DNA from: Rivularia sp. PCC 7116
Lineage (GTDB): Bacteria; Cyanobacteriota; Cyanobacteriia; Cyanobacteriales; Nostocaceae
Reading direction: 5' to 3'
NCBI RefSeq assembly: GCF_000316665.1
Contig: NC_019678.1
Location: 6,531,001-6,595,000, forward strand
Length of the DNA: 64,000 bases
The notes beneath the pieces are model-generated. The model ran no database searches, was not told the origin of the DNA, and saw nothing but the letters and a program-made list of their open reading frames with translations. The position numbers and the translations under genes were made by a program. Of this stretch, positions 18,886 to 26,680 are shown piece by piece (position 1 is the first letter of the stretch; each line of letters begins with the position of its first letter).

Positions 18886-21357
18886 ATGAATCAGAATCAA
18901 CCGAAATTCAACTACGGTGAAGCTCTACAAAAGTCTAATCTTTTCTACCTAGTTCAGCGTTCTGGAGATTTGCCCGACGATTATGTTATTTCTTGGCGCG
19001 ATGATTCTGCTGTTAATGACGGTGCCGATGTCAACCGCGATTTAAGTGGTGGATACTACGATGCAGGCGACCATGTTAAATTCGGCTTTCCGATGGCAGC
19101 CTCAATGACGATGCTTGGCTGGGGCGTAATCGAATATACCGAGGGCTATAAGAAAGTTGGTCAGTTTGACAATACCCTTGAGAATATCAGATGGGGAACT
19201 GACTATCTTCTTAAAGCATACGACGATAAAGGAACTGCAACTACATCAGATGATGTTTTCTGGGGGCAAGTAGGTAACGGTCAAATAGACCATGCTTACT
19301 GGGGAGCGCCTGAAGACATGACTATGCCTAGACCAGCTTTTAAGGTAGATGCACAAAACCCCGGTTCGGATTTAACCGCAGAAAGCGCTGCTGCATTAGC
19401 TTCTGCTTCCATTGCTTTCCGCTCTACTGATGCAGCTTATGCCGATAAGCTCTTGGAGAAAGCTAAAGGGCTTTATGAATTTGCGGAGCAATATCAAGGT
19501 GCATACACTGATTCCATCACTAATACTCGGAGTTTCTACAATTCTTGGAGCGGCTATGAAGATGAACTGGCTTGGGGAGCAGTTTGGTTGCACAAAGCGA
19601 TTCAGGCAAACGGCGAGACGGATAGCCAATACCTAGATAAAGCACAAAACTACTACAAAGGTATTACTCCTGGCTGGACGCATAATTGGGACGAAAAATC
19701 TTATGGTACTGCTATTCTATTAGCTCAACTGACAGATAAATCTCAATACAAGCAGGATGTAGAAGCTTGGTTAGATAACTGGGCAGATCCTAATGGTGGC
19801 ATCCAGAAAACTGCTGGCGGTTTAGCCTGGTTGGATCAATGGGGTTCGCTACGCTATACAGCAAATACTGCTTTTTTAGCCGGTGTTTATGGTGACACTG
19901 TTAACGATAAACAAGGAAAATACACGGAGTTTTCTGAAAGCCAGATTAACTATATTTTAGGAGACAATCCTAATAATTTTAGTTACATGGTGGGTTTTGG
20001 TGAGAACTACCCCCAAAATCCTCACCACCGAGCAGCTTCTGGTACGACTAATATCGGTGACTCTGACTCTAATGAATACACTCTCTACGGTGCATTAGTT
20101 GGTGGTCCCTCTGCACCAAATGATGATGCTTATCAAGATAAGCGTACCGACTATATCGCCAATGAAGTTGCATTAGACTACAATGCAGCTTTTACCGGCG
20201 CTCTAGCACGCATGACTGAGCAATTCGGTGGGGAAGCACTGACTGAAATTCCTGGTATTAACCTTGATGGAAGTACTAATCCCAACGACTCGGGTGGCAA
20301 TGATAATCCCGACGTAGATAATCCCAACGATTCGGGTGGCAATGATAATCCCGACGTAGATAATCCCAACGATTCGGGTGGTAACGATAATCCCGACGTA
20401 GATAATCCCAACGATTCGGGTGGTAATGATAATCCCGACGTAGATAATCCCAACGATTCGGGTGGTAATGATAATCCCGGTGGAGATAATCCCAATGATT
20501 CGGGTGGTAATGATAATCCCGATGGAGATACCGGAACATTAAAGGATGTCCAATTCTCTGTAGTAAATCAATGGAATAATGGCTTTACAGGCAAAATCAA
20601 AATTACTAACAACAGCAATCAAGCTATTGATGGCTGGGAGTTGGAATTTAATGCTCCTTTCGAGATAAAAAACACGTGGGACGCTAGTATTGAAAGCGAT
20701 GAAGGAAACGAATATGTCATCAAGAATCTCGGCTATAACCGTTTAATTGCGTCAGGAGAATCAGTTGAGTTTGGTTTCCAAGGTAGTTATTCTGGTGATA
20801 TCAATTTAGCTATTGATAATGTAGAGCTTAATGGAACGGGAAATCTTAGCAGTGCGGTTGGTTTAACCGATAGTAATCCAATCGTTCCAGCTACTGCTAG
20901 CGATAACCCTGATGAAAGTAGTAATCCAATCGATCCAATTACTGGTAGCGGTGATAATTCCAATACAGATAACAATCCAACCGATCCAATTACTAGTGGT
21001 GGTAATCCCGATTCAGCTAATGAAGCAATTGATAATGTCGTTTTCTCTCTAGTAAATCAATGGAATAATGGTTTTACAGCCAATGTAAAAATTACCAACA
21101 ACAGCAATGAAGTTGTAAACGGTTGGGAATTAGAATTGAACACTCCTTTTGAGATTAAAGAAATCTGGAATGGCAGTATTGAAAGTCAGGAAGGAAACGA
21201 ATATCTGATTCAAGATGTGGGCTGGAATGCCTCCATTGCACCAGGCTCATCCCTTGAGTTTGGCTTTAATGGTATCAATGCCGATGCTATAAGCGAGCAG
21301 GATATTATCAACCAAATTAGCTTTTCTTCGGATTCCTTGCCAATTTCTGACTCTTAG
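18886..21357 (+). CDS. glycoside hydrolase family 9 cellulase with two CBM2 modules
   Basis: 823 residues. A GH9 (alpha/alpha)6 catalytic domain spans about 6-445: GGYYDAGDH carries the water-activating Asp (D59, D62), NPHHR the substrate His (H380-H381) and ANEVALDYN the catalytic acid E427. A linker of six 14-residue NPNDSGGNDNPDVD repeats follows (465-548). Then come two CBM2-like modules (about 549-650 and 712-805), both with VNQWNNGFT. The enzyme should cut beta-1,4-glucans internally. It has no N-terminal signal peptide: the GH9 domain starts at residue 6, so export by a type I or other leaderless route is inferred. It may remodel the strain's own cellulose sheath or digest plant or algal cellulose. 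Confidence 0.92.
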   Translation: MNQNQPKFNYGEALQKSNLFYLVQRSGDLPDDYVISWRDDSAVNDGADVNRDLSGGYYDAGDHVKFGFPMAASMTMLGWGVIEYTEGYKKVGQFDNTLENIRWGTDYLLKAYDDKGTATTSDDVFWGQVGNGQIDHAYWGAPEDMTMPRPAFKVDAQNPGSDLTAESAAALASASIAFRSTDAAYADKLLEKAKGLYEFAEQYQGAYTDSITNTRSFYNSWSGYEDELAWGAVWLHKAIQANGETDSQYLDKAQNYYKGITPGWTHNWDEKSYGTAILLAQLTDKSQYKQDVEAWLDNWADPNGGIQKTAGGLAWLDQWGSLRYTANTAFLAGVYGDTVNDKQGKYTEFSESQINYILGDNPNNFSYMVGFGENYPQNPHHRAASGTTNIGDSDSNEYTLYGALVGGPSAPNDDAYQDKRTDYIANEVALDYNAAFTGALARMTEQFGGEALTEIPGINLDGSTNPNDSGGNDNPDVDNPNDSGGNDNPDVDNPNDSGGNDNPDVDNPNDSGGNDNPDVDNPNDSGGNDNPGGDNPNDSGGNDNPDGDTGTLKDVQFSVVNQWNNGFTGKIKITNNSNQAIDGWELEFNAPFEIKNTWDASIESDEGNEYVIKNLGYNRLIASGESVEFGFQGSYSGDINLAIDNVELNGTGNLSSAVGLTDSNPIVPATASDNPDESSNPIDPITGSGDNSNTDNNPTDPITSGGNPDSANEAIDNVVFSLVNQWNNGFTANVKITNNSNEVVNGWELELNTPFEIKEIWNGSIESQEGNEYLIQDVGWNASIAPGSSLEFGFNGINADAISEQDIINQISFSSDSLPISDS
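20278..20529 (+). repeat. 42-bp tandem repeat, six copies, in the cellulase linker
   Basis: Six exact-length units encode NPNDSGGNDNPDVD, with the last two ending PGGD and PDGD. Units are nearly identical at DNA level, so copy number is likely to vary between strains. This is a flexible acidic linker between catalytic and binding domains. Reverse-strand ORFs here are shadows. Confidence 0.95.
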
Positions 21358-21775
21358 ATGTAACAGTTTTAGATTTGTAGGGGAGGCTCTCTAGCAGTGT
21401 CGTAATCCAACATTACTCTATTCATGTTGGGTTACGGTGCAATTTCTAACTTACTAGTACTACACCACATTAATTTTGAGGAGTTATAAACTTTCTTTTA
21501 AAAAACCGCAGAGAGCGCAGAGGGCGCGGAGGAAGAGAGTTCAGAGGATTATCTTGTTAAAAGGGAAATTTCTGTTATCCCTCATTACTTATGTGGCAGA
21601 GTACTAGTACTCAAGCAAGCCAATATTGGCTGAGGTAAAGGAGGGGGGAGAGAGGGAAGAGGGGGGAGAGAAAATTGTCTGTATTAACGATACATCCTGC
21701 AAAGTTTTCTTGGTGAAGTACTAGTCAAAAAATCATACTTATAAAAGCACTTAACCCAACCTACTGAGCGCGTTG
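21358..21775. other. dispersed-repeat cluster downstream of the cellulase
   Basis: No gene. It contains a palindromic gtcgtaatccaacat...atgttgggttacg unit (about 21399-21437) related to repeat A at 23030 and 26264, an accgcagagagcgcagagg dispersed segment (about 21504-21540; an inverted relative lies near 36924-36953), and MITE-like copy 2. The region looks like accumulated interspersed repeats. Confidence 0.65.
21603..21725. repeat. MITE-like dispersed repeat, copy 2
   Basis: About 123 bp. The left end actagtactcaagcaagcc and the inverted right end actagtacttcaccaaga share the first nine bases and form an imperfect terminal inverted repeat. The purine tract and the gcaaagttttcttgg segment match the order seen in the copy at 14889-15022. 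Confidence 0.6.
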
Positions 21776-22534
21776 TTAATCAGTTCCTCTACGGTAGAAT
21801 GGTTCGCAGTTATTTTTGAAGTAATCAGAAAAATAACTTTCAGAACTATCAATTTTAACGAAATCCACGGGTGGATCTGGTATTTCAATGTTGCGAATGC
21901 ACAAGTCTAAACCCGAAATCACAGCATCCCAATCACCATAATCTTCGATAGCTATAAGGGTATGAGGTTTTTCATCATATGATGGGTCGAAAAAGTGAGC
22001 AAGATAAGCGGATTTGACCGATTTAAACTTTGTTAAATAATTTTTTAATACCTCAACCAAAGCCTTGGGATAATTTGCGGGCTGACCAATCATTATTTCG
22101 GTTCCACTTTGGACTTCCCTTGCTGAATCTTGGTTAAAAATACTCCCATCTAAAAGAGATGCAATTTCTTCGACTGTAAATTCTTTTCCACAATCATTAT
22201 TTGGATTTAAAAGTAATTTTTGTCCTTTAGTCATCTCAAAGAAAGTCCTGGCATTAAAACTAACATAATCTGATTCTTCCCTAATAGCTCTTTGCAAAGC
22301 TGTAAACGAACTGAAAAATGGTAAATAAACATTACCGTTTATTTCCATAGACTGGATTGAGATGGATTCTTGCTCACCCGCAATTCTTGAACCATAGCTT
22401 GGCTTTGAATTAGGGGGTTGTACTAAGAAAATATCGGATTCCAAAATAAGTTTGTAAAAATCATTACGAACAACCGGGTCATTGGCTGCCTTAACTAAAA
22501 GTTCTTCTAATTGATTACTAGGATTAAATTCCAT
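21776..22534 (-). CDS. sseB: SseB family protein
   Basis: 252 residues. The N-terminal half (LEELLVKAANDP, LPFFSSFTALQRA, LLLNPNNDCGKEF) is the SseB N-terminal domain; the second half (GQPANYPKALVEVLKNYL, AYLAHFFDPSYDEKPHTLIAIE) is the SseB C-terminal domain. E. coli SseB was named for enhanced serine sensitivity, and related proteins occur near secretion and immunity loci, but no biochemical role is settled. Cytosolic, no membrane segment. It stands alone on the minus strand, flanked by repeat-rich DNA. Confidence 0.8.
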   Translation of the reverse strand: MEFNPSNQLEELLVKAANDPVVRNDFYKLILESDIFLVQPPNSKPSYGSRIAGEQESISIQSMEINGNVYLPFFSSFTALQRAIREESDYVSFNARTFFEMTKGQKLLLNPNNDCGKEFTVEEIASLLDGSIFNQDSAREVQSGTEIMIGQPANYPKALVEVLKNYLTKFKSVKSAYLAHFFDPSYDEKPHTLIAIEDYGDWDAVISGLDLCIRNIEIPDPPVDFVKIDSSESYFSDYFKNNCEPFYRRGTD

Positions 22535-22683
22535 TTAATTAATTATTTTAGATATTGAAGCATACTTTAGAATGCTTATTTTACTTACTAAAATAGTCTA
22601 TAAATTATACTTACGCCTGCGAATTATTTCGTATATTGGTTTAGACAGGAAAATAATTTGCTTAGAAACGGTTGGTTTGAATT

Positions 22684-23025
22684 CTGTCGTAATCCAATAT
22701 TAGTAATTTGAAACAACCACAAATAATTTTGGATTAAGGTGCAATTTCTTATTCTTTAACTAAAAACCATATTTATCAAAGCACTGCGAGCGTAACCTAC
22801 AATTACTATTCTCTTCAATAATTTTAAATTATCGAATGGTGCGTCACGGCATCAACAAATTAACTCTTTCTTACCAAAGTTATTCAAGCCGTGGCACAAC
22901 GGCAATATTGTGGGAAGAAAATCTACACCACAATTTGCCTCCCCTACAATTACCAATTACCCATTCACCAATCCCTTAAATTTCTCATATAAAGGCAATT
23001 GCTTCAAAATCGGGGTCATTTACAG
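22684..23025. repeat. left copy of a 342/361-bp direct repeat
   Basis: This stretch matches 26320-26680 almost base for base, at an offset of 3635 bp rising to 3655 bp after the heptamer run. It includes the ggtgcgtcacggc...gccgtggcaca palindrome. Its last 65 bases correspond to the 3' coding end of the TPR gene at 26613-29492, here orphaned and non-functional. The left copy has only about two ATTACCA heptamers where the right has about five. Confidence 0.9.
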
Positions 23026-23029
23026 TTTT

Positions 23030-23155
23030 TAGGTTGGGTTAGGCACCAAAACTAATTTGATTAAAAACGATAACTTTAAATCGTGTCCTAACCCAACATC
23101 AATCATTTGAAACAATCACAGATAATGTTGAGTTACGGTACAATTTCTAATTATT
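23030..23155. repeat. dispersed repeat A, left copy
   Basis: About 126 bp matching 26264-26395. It contains a 15-base imperfect inverted repeat (gttgggttaggcacc and gtgtcctaacccaac) around aaactaatttgattaaaaacg. A half copy begins the direct repeat at 22684, and a short relative lies at 21399-21437. It abuts the stop codon of the TetR gene. Confidence 0.8.
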
Positions 23156-23752
23156 TTAATTTGATACAGGATTCTCAACTAGCATTTCCTTCACATATCG
23201 CTCAATAACCAATCGCTGTTCTTCGCTTGTTAGGCGATTGGCTTGAATCAGCCAGTCAAGACTAACGCCATTTACCAGTGCTAGAAGAGCGTTGGCTTCA
23301 ATACCAGGCTTTATATCCTGGCGCAATAAGTTAGCTGCTTGCAACCCTTCAAGCTCCTCTACTAACATCTCTCGCAGTTGTGCTGCGCTCTGCTGATGTT
23401 CGCTCATCAGGTTTTCCCGACCAACGGCATATCCTAAAAATGCTACCCAGACTCTCAGTATATCTTGCCGCTCTCTATCTAACGGTAAAAATGCTGAGAG
23501 CATGGTGACTAATCTTTCTATTCCCGAAACAGAATCAATTGCTTCTGCCATAAAAGTTTTGAGTTTTTCTGTCACCTGATTTAAAGCGAACAAAATTAAC
23601 TCTTGCTTATTGCGAAAGTAATGAGTGACAACCCCTGTCGTACAACCCATTTCCTGCGCGATCGCCCTCATGCTAGTACGGTCTAACCCCTCCCGCACAA
23701 TTACTTGCCAAGCTGCTTGCGATACCTCAAGACGACGCTTTTCCTGGGTCAT
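23156..23752 (-). CDS. TetR/AcrR family repressor
   Basis: 198 residues. The N-terminal helix-turn-helix (RTSMRAIAQEMGCTTGVVTH, then YFRNKQELI) is a typical TetR DNA-binding domain, followed by an all-helical ligand/dimer domain resembling the BetI-type TetR_C. It is transcribed away from the membrane-protein gene at 23850, and the 97-bp gap holds two 14-bp palindromes, so it most likely represses that gene and itself. The inducer is unknown. Confidence 0.9.
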   Translation of the reverse strand: MTQEKRRLEVSQAAWQVIVREGLDRTSMRAIAQEMGCTTGVVTHYFRNKQELILFALNQVTEKLKTFMAEAIDSVSGIERLVTMLSAFLPLDRERQDILRVWVAFLGYAVGRENLMSEHQQSAAQLREMLVEELEGLQAANLLRQDIKPGIEANALLALVNGVSLDWLIQANRLTSEEQRLVIERYVKEMLVENPVSN

Positions 23753-23784
23753 AGATTCTCAAATAATTCTTCAACTACTAGTTC

Positions 23785-23838
23785 TTGACAAACTATCATA
23801 ACAGTTGTTATATACTAAATATGCATAACAACTGTTAT
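23785..23838 (+). promoter_or_regulatory. promoter with two TetR-type operators
   Basis: TTGACA at 23785-23790 is followed after 17-18 bp by TTATAT/TATATA (23808-23814). Operator 1, ATAACAGTTGTTAT (23798-23811), sits in the spacer and -10; operator 2, ATAACAACTGTTAT (23825-23838), its reverse complement, sits before the start codon. Each is a 6-2-6 palindrome. A GAGGT ribosome site follows at 23839-23843. Bound repressor would cover the -10 and the transcript start region. Confidence 0.8.
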
Positions 23839-23849
23839 GAGGTAAAAGA

Positions 23850-24479
23850 ATGCAGACAACGCAGCGACAACACTACAAGAATCTCTTTACCGATAGTCCT
23901 ACTCCTCGTTCTGGCTGGGTAGGTATAATAGACCGCTTTATTGGACCAGGAGCAACCCCGGCTGAGTTATGGCTGCAGTTTTTACCAGCAGTCATAGCTG
24001 CAATCGCAGCACCTGCTTATGCTCTCACGCTCTCCGATTCCTGGACAGGGCTACAGCTTGGTTTGATAGTTCTGCTGGGGTTTGATTGTGTTGGTGGTAT
24101 TCTCACCAATGCTACTGCTTCTGCTAAACGCTGGTATCACCGTTCTGGACAAGGGTGGCAACAACATATGATTTTCGTTGCTTCTCATACGATACATATC
24201 AGCTTGGTTGCTTTGCTGTTTCGGGAAAGCGATTGGGCGTTTTTAATCGTTGTATCTGCTTATTTACTGATAGCATCCATAGGGATTTTGCGTTCGCCAC
24301 TTTATCTTCAGCGTCCTATAGCGCTAGGGTTTTACGGATTAGCTTTGCTCGGCGATCGCTATCTATTTTCTCCAACTCTAGGTTTGGAGTGGTTCTTACC
24401 TTTTTTGATGTTGAAGCTTTTGGTCAGTCATTTACTTGCAGAAATTCCGTATTCCTCTGATGTCGATAGGCAGTATTGA
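23850..24479 (+). CDS. conserved multi-pass membrane protein, TetR-controlled
   Basis: 209 residues; no function recognised. It has about five hydrophobic helices (LPAVIAAIAAPAYAL, GLQLGLIVLLGFDCVGGILT, HTIHISLVALLF, FLIVVSAYLLIASIGIL, and the C-terminal LPFLMLKLLVSHLL). The DRFIGPGATPAELWLQ loop and the AKRWYHRSGQGWQQH loop look conserved and could be functional. First gene of a two-gene unit under the two-operator promoter; the second gene is interrupted by IS630. An efflux or stress role is only a guess from the TetR control. Confidence 0.7.
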   Translation: MQTTQRQHYKNLFTDSPTPRSGWVGIIDRFIGPGATPAELWLQFLPAVIAAIAAPAYALTLSDSWTGLQLGLIVLLGFDCVGGILTNATASAKRWYHRSGQGWQQHMIFVASHTIHISLVALLFRESDWAFLIVVSAYLLIASIGILRSPLYLQRPIALGFYGLALLGDRYLFSPTLGLEWFLPFLMLKLLVSHLLAEIPYSSDVDRQY

Positions 24480-24808
24480 ATGCATCCACATTTTTGATTT
24501 TGGGAAAATTATGATGACAACTTTTAACAAATATGCGATTGCCGGACTTTTGGCTTTATCATCCGTTTCCCTAAGCGTGTTAGTACCCGGAGGACCGATT
24601 GAAACCCGTAGTTTTTCTCATATAAATCCGATTATTCTAGGAGTATTTAATACCTTCTTAACTTCCCTGAGCATTATTAGTCTATTAATCGTCTATTTTG
24701 TTTTGAAGCAAAAGTACTGGGCATCTATAATATCTGCGGTTTGCGGTGTGTCCTATTTTCTGGTGTACGGTTTGGATTTAGCTCGTATATTTCCTGTTTC
24801 TCCCGATA

Positions 24809-25997
24809 AGCTGCTACGCAGCTAAATTGAATAAACAGCGTTACCTTTATTTTTAATCTTGCGGTCCCACTTAATAATAAGACCTCCTTGATTTAACAAT
24901 TTATTTAATAATTCTTCAAGCTGTTCTACTGATTCAAATAATCTATGAGCTATATATTCTTTCGCTGAGTGCCAAACTAATTCAATTAAATTATAATCTG
25001 GACTATATGGTGGTAAGAATTCCAAAATTATATTTGGCATTTCTTTTTCAATTTTCTCTAAAATATCTTTTCTTTTATGAAAGCTGGCATTATCTAAAAT
25101 AATCACTATTTTAGCTGCATAATCATTAAAATATTCAATTTTATTTCCTTTTTCTACCCATTCTTGTAAAATAAAACTATACAAAAGAGTAAGTTGTTCA
25201 TAGAATACATCCGCGTCTCCTTTTTTGATGACGAAATTCATTCTTTTTTTATCGTGATAACGTAATCCTCCCATGATATTTACTCTTCCTCTTCTTCTTT
25301 GACCGGTTACTTTTTTTCTATGACCTTTTTTACCCCATGTTTTTCTTCTTATAACCCTCAAACTGAATCCGCTTTCATCCCAAAACCATACCTGCAAACG
25401 TTCTGGGGTTTCTTTTGTTATTTTTAAATATTCGGATAATTTCTCTTTAAATATCTTACGCTTCTCAGGATTTTGTTTATCCTCCAAGCTATATTTTGCC
25501 CACAGGTAAACGAACTTTTTTCTTGATAATATTCTCCTGACTTGAGAGCCACTTAACTTAATTCCTGTTAACTTTTCAAGATAAGTTGCTAATCGAGCAG
25601 ATGTCCATCGACCAAATTCATATCCATACTCTGACGGTTCTTTATCAACTATTTCTAATAATAAGTCTTCATATTCTTTAGTTGCTTTACGGAAATTACC
25701 CTCTCTTCTTCCATCTAACAAACTATCTAAGTTGTCTGGGTCGCCATGAACTGCCCAGTATGCAACTGTTCCATATGCAATATTTAAAAAATCACTAATC
25801 TCTTGATATGTTTTTCCATCATTCATCAATAATAAAATTAGAATTTTTTCTCTTACATAAGGGTTCTCATACTCTTTGAGGGCTTTTAGCAGTCGTTCTC
25901 TCTGCTCCTTAGAAAGATGATTTTTGGCTGGCATATCTAAATGGCGATCGCACCCGTTACTGATTTTTGTATTATACAATCAAGCTGCGTAGCAGCT
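24809..25997. mobile_element. IS630-family insertion sequence, complete
   Basis: 1189 bp flanked by a TA target duplication (24807-24808 and 25998-25999). Both ends begin agctgctacgcagct when read inward and continue with similar tt/aattg-type sequence, giving inverted repeats of about 25 bp. The first 15 bases of each end are themselves a small palindrome. One transposase gene fills the element on the minus strand. Intact ends and reading frame suggest an active or recently active copy. Confidence 0.93.
24822..25934 (-). CDS. IS630 family transposase
   Basis: About 370 residues from the Met of MPAKNHLSKEQRERLL, the usual family start; an upstream Met would add 15 residues. N-terminal paired helix-turn-helix domains (GKTYQEISDFLNIAYGTVAY; SGSQVRRILSRKKF) precede an RNase H-fold DDE domain: WFWDESGFS (first Asp), IILDNASFHK (second Asp) and PPYSPDYNLIELVW (Glu). 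All three catalytic residues are present. It catalyses cut-and-paste movement into TA sites, like Tc1/mariner enzymes. Confidence 0.95.
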   Translation of the reverse strand: MPAKNHLSKEQRERLLKALKEYENPYVREKILILLLMNDGKTYQEISDFLNIAYGTVAYWAVHGDPDNLDSLLDGRREGNFRKATKEYEDLLLEIVDKEPSEYGYEFGRWTSARLATYLEKLTGIKLSGSQVRRILSRKKFVYLWAKYSLEDKQNPEKRKIFKEKLSEYLKITKETPERLQVWFWDESGFSLRVIRRKTWGKKGHRKKVTGQRRRGRVNIMGGLRYHDKKRMNFVIKKGDADVFYEQLTLLYSFILQEWVEKGNKIEYFNDYAAKIVIILDNASFHKRKDILEKIEKEMPNIILEFLPPYSPDYNLIELVWHSAKEYIAHRLFESVEQLEELLNKLLNQGGLIIKWDRKIKNKGNAVYSI

Positions 25998-26263
25998 TAC
26001 CATGCCTACAGCACTCTTAAATATTGAAATTCTGGGAATAGTGCTTTCATTACCTTTGATGCTGTTAGCAGGAAAAAGTATTTTTCAAAGTAGTAAGTTG
26101 TCTGGAGAAACCAATACTTTCAACCATCAGAGTGATGCGATCGCACTACCTTTAGTTACCCGAAGACGGTTTGCTTATGCTGTTGCTATTGTTTTATTAG
26201 CAATTAGCATTATTACTTTTGCTACCAAGTCGGCTATGGGGGTTTGAATATACCAGTTAGTAG

Positions 26264-26395
26264 GTTGTAGGTTGAGTTAGACACGAAATTAATTTGATTA
26301 AAAACGATAAATTTAAATCGTGTCGTAACCCAACACCAGTAATTGAAACAACCATAGATAATGTTGGGTTACGGTGCTATTTCTTATTCCTTAAT
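26264..26395. repeat. dispersed repeat A, right copy
   Basis: Matches 23030-23155, including the imperfect inverted repeat gttgagttagacacg / cgtgtcgtaacccaac around taatttgattaaaaacg. It follows the stop of the interrupted membrane-protein gene and runs directly into the right direct repeat, giving an A-B order here and a partial A-B-A order on the left side. Confidence 0.8.
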
Positions 26396-26680
26396 TAAAA
26401 ACCATATTTATCAAAGCATCGCGATCGCAACCTACAATTAATATTCTCTTCAATAATTTTAAATTATCGAATGGTGCGTCACGGCATCAATAAATTAACT
26501 CTTTCTTACCAAAGTTATTCAAGCCGTGGCACAACGGCAATATTGTGGGAAGAAAATCTACACCACAATTTGCCTCCCCTACAATTACCAATTACCAATT
26601 ACCAATTACCAATTACCCATTCACCAATTCCTTAAATTTATCATCTTCTGCAATCGCTTCAAAATCTGGGTCATTTACAG
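26320..26680. repeat. right copy of the 342/361-bp direct repeat
   Basis: Counterpart of 22684-23025. It overlaps the second half of repeat A and the last 68 bases of the TPR gene. The size difference comes mainly from three extra ATTACCA heptamers. Because the complete TPR gene is attached here, this is the parental side and the left copy is the duplicate. Confidence 0.9.
26584..26620. repeat. heptamer tandem repeat (ATTACCA, about five copies)
   Basis: Short tandemly repeated sequence of the kind common in filamentous cyanobacteria. It reaches into the stop-codon region of the TPR gene. The copy number differs from the left duplicate, so it can serve as a marker. Related runs occur at 39770-39803, 50418-50452, 53085-53116 and 53360-53410. 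Confidence 0.85.

Larger units (their letters stand above)
24511..26247 (+). pseudogene. membrane-protein gene split by an IS630-type insertion
   Basis: The 5' part runs 24511-24808 and the 3' part 26000-26247. Removing the element and one TA restores a single 181-codon frame through PVSPD-T-MPTALL. The protein would have about four to five helices (AIAGLLALSSVSLSVLV, ILGVFNTFLTSLSIISLLIVY, SIISAVCGVSYFLVYGL, IEILGIVLSLPLMLLAG, and YAVAIVLLAISIITF). It lies 31 bp after the preceding membrane-protein gene in the TetR-controlled unit. As it stands, the 5' part ends a few codons into the element. No other decay is visible, so the insertion is recent and precise excision would repair the gene. 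Confidence 0.9.

Noticed and set aside
20278..20529. Regular repeats that could suggest a CRISPR array
   Set aside because: Units are contiguous without spacers and encode the linker in frame. No CRISPR array or cas gene seen anywhere in the window.
20178..20539. Two minus-strand ORFs across the cellulase linker
   Set aside because: Caused by the 42-bp tandem repeat being open on several frames.
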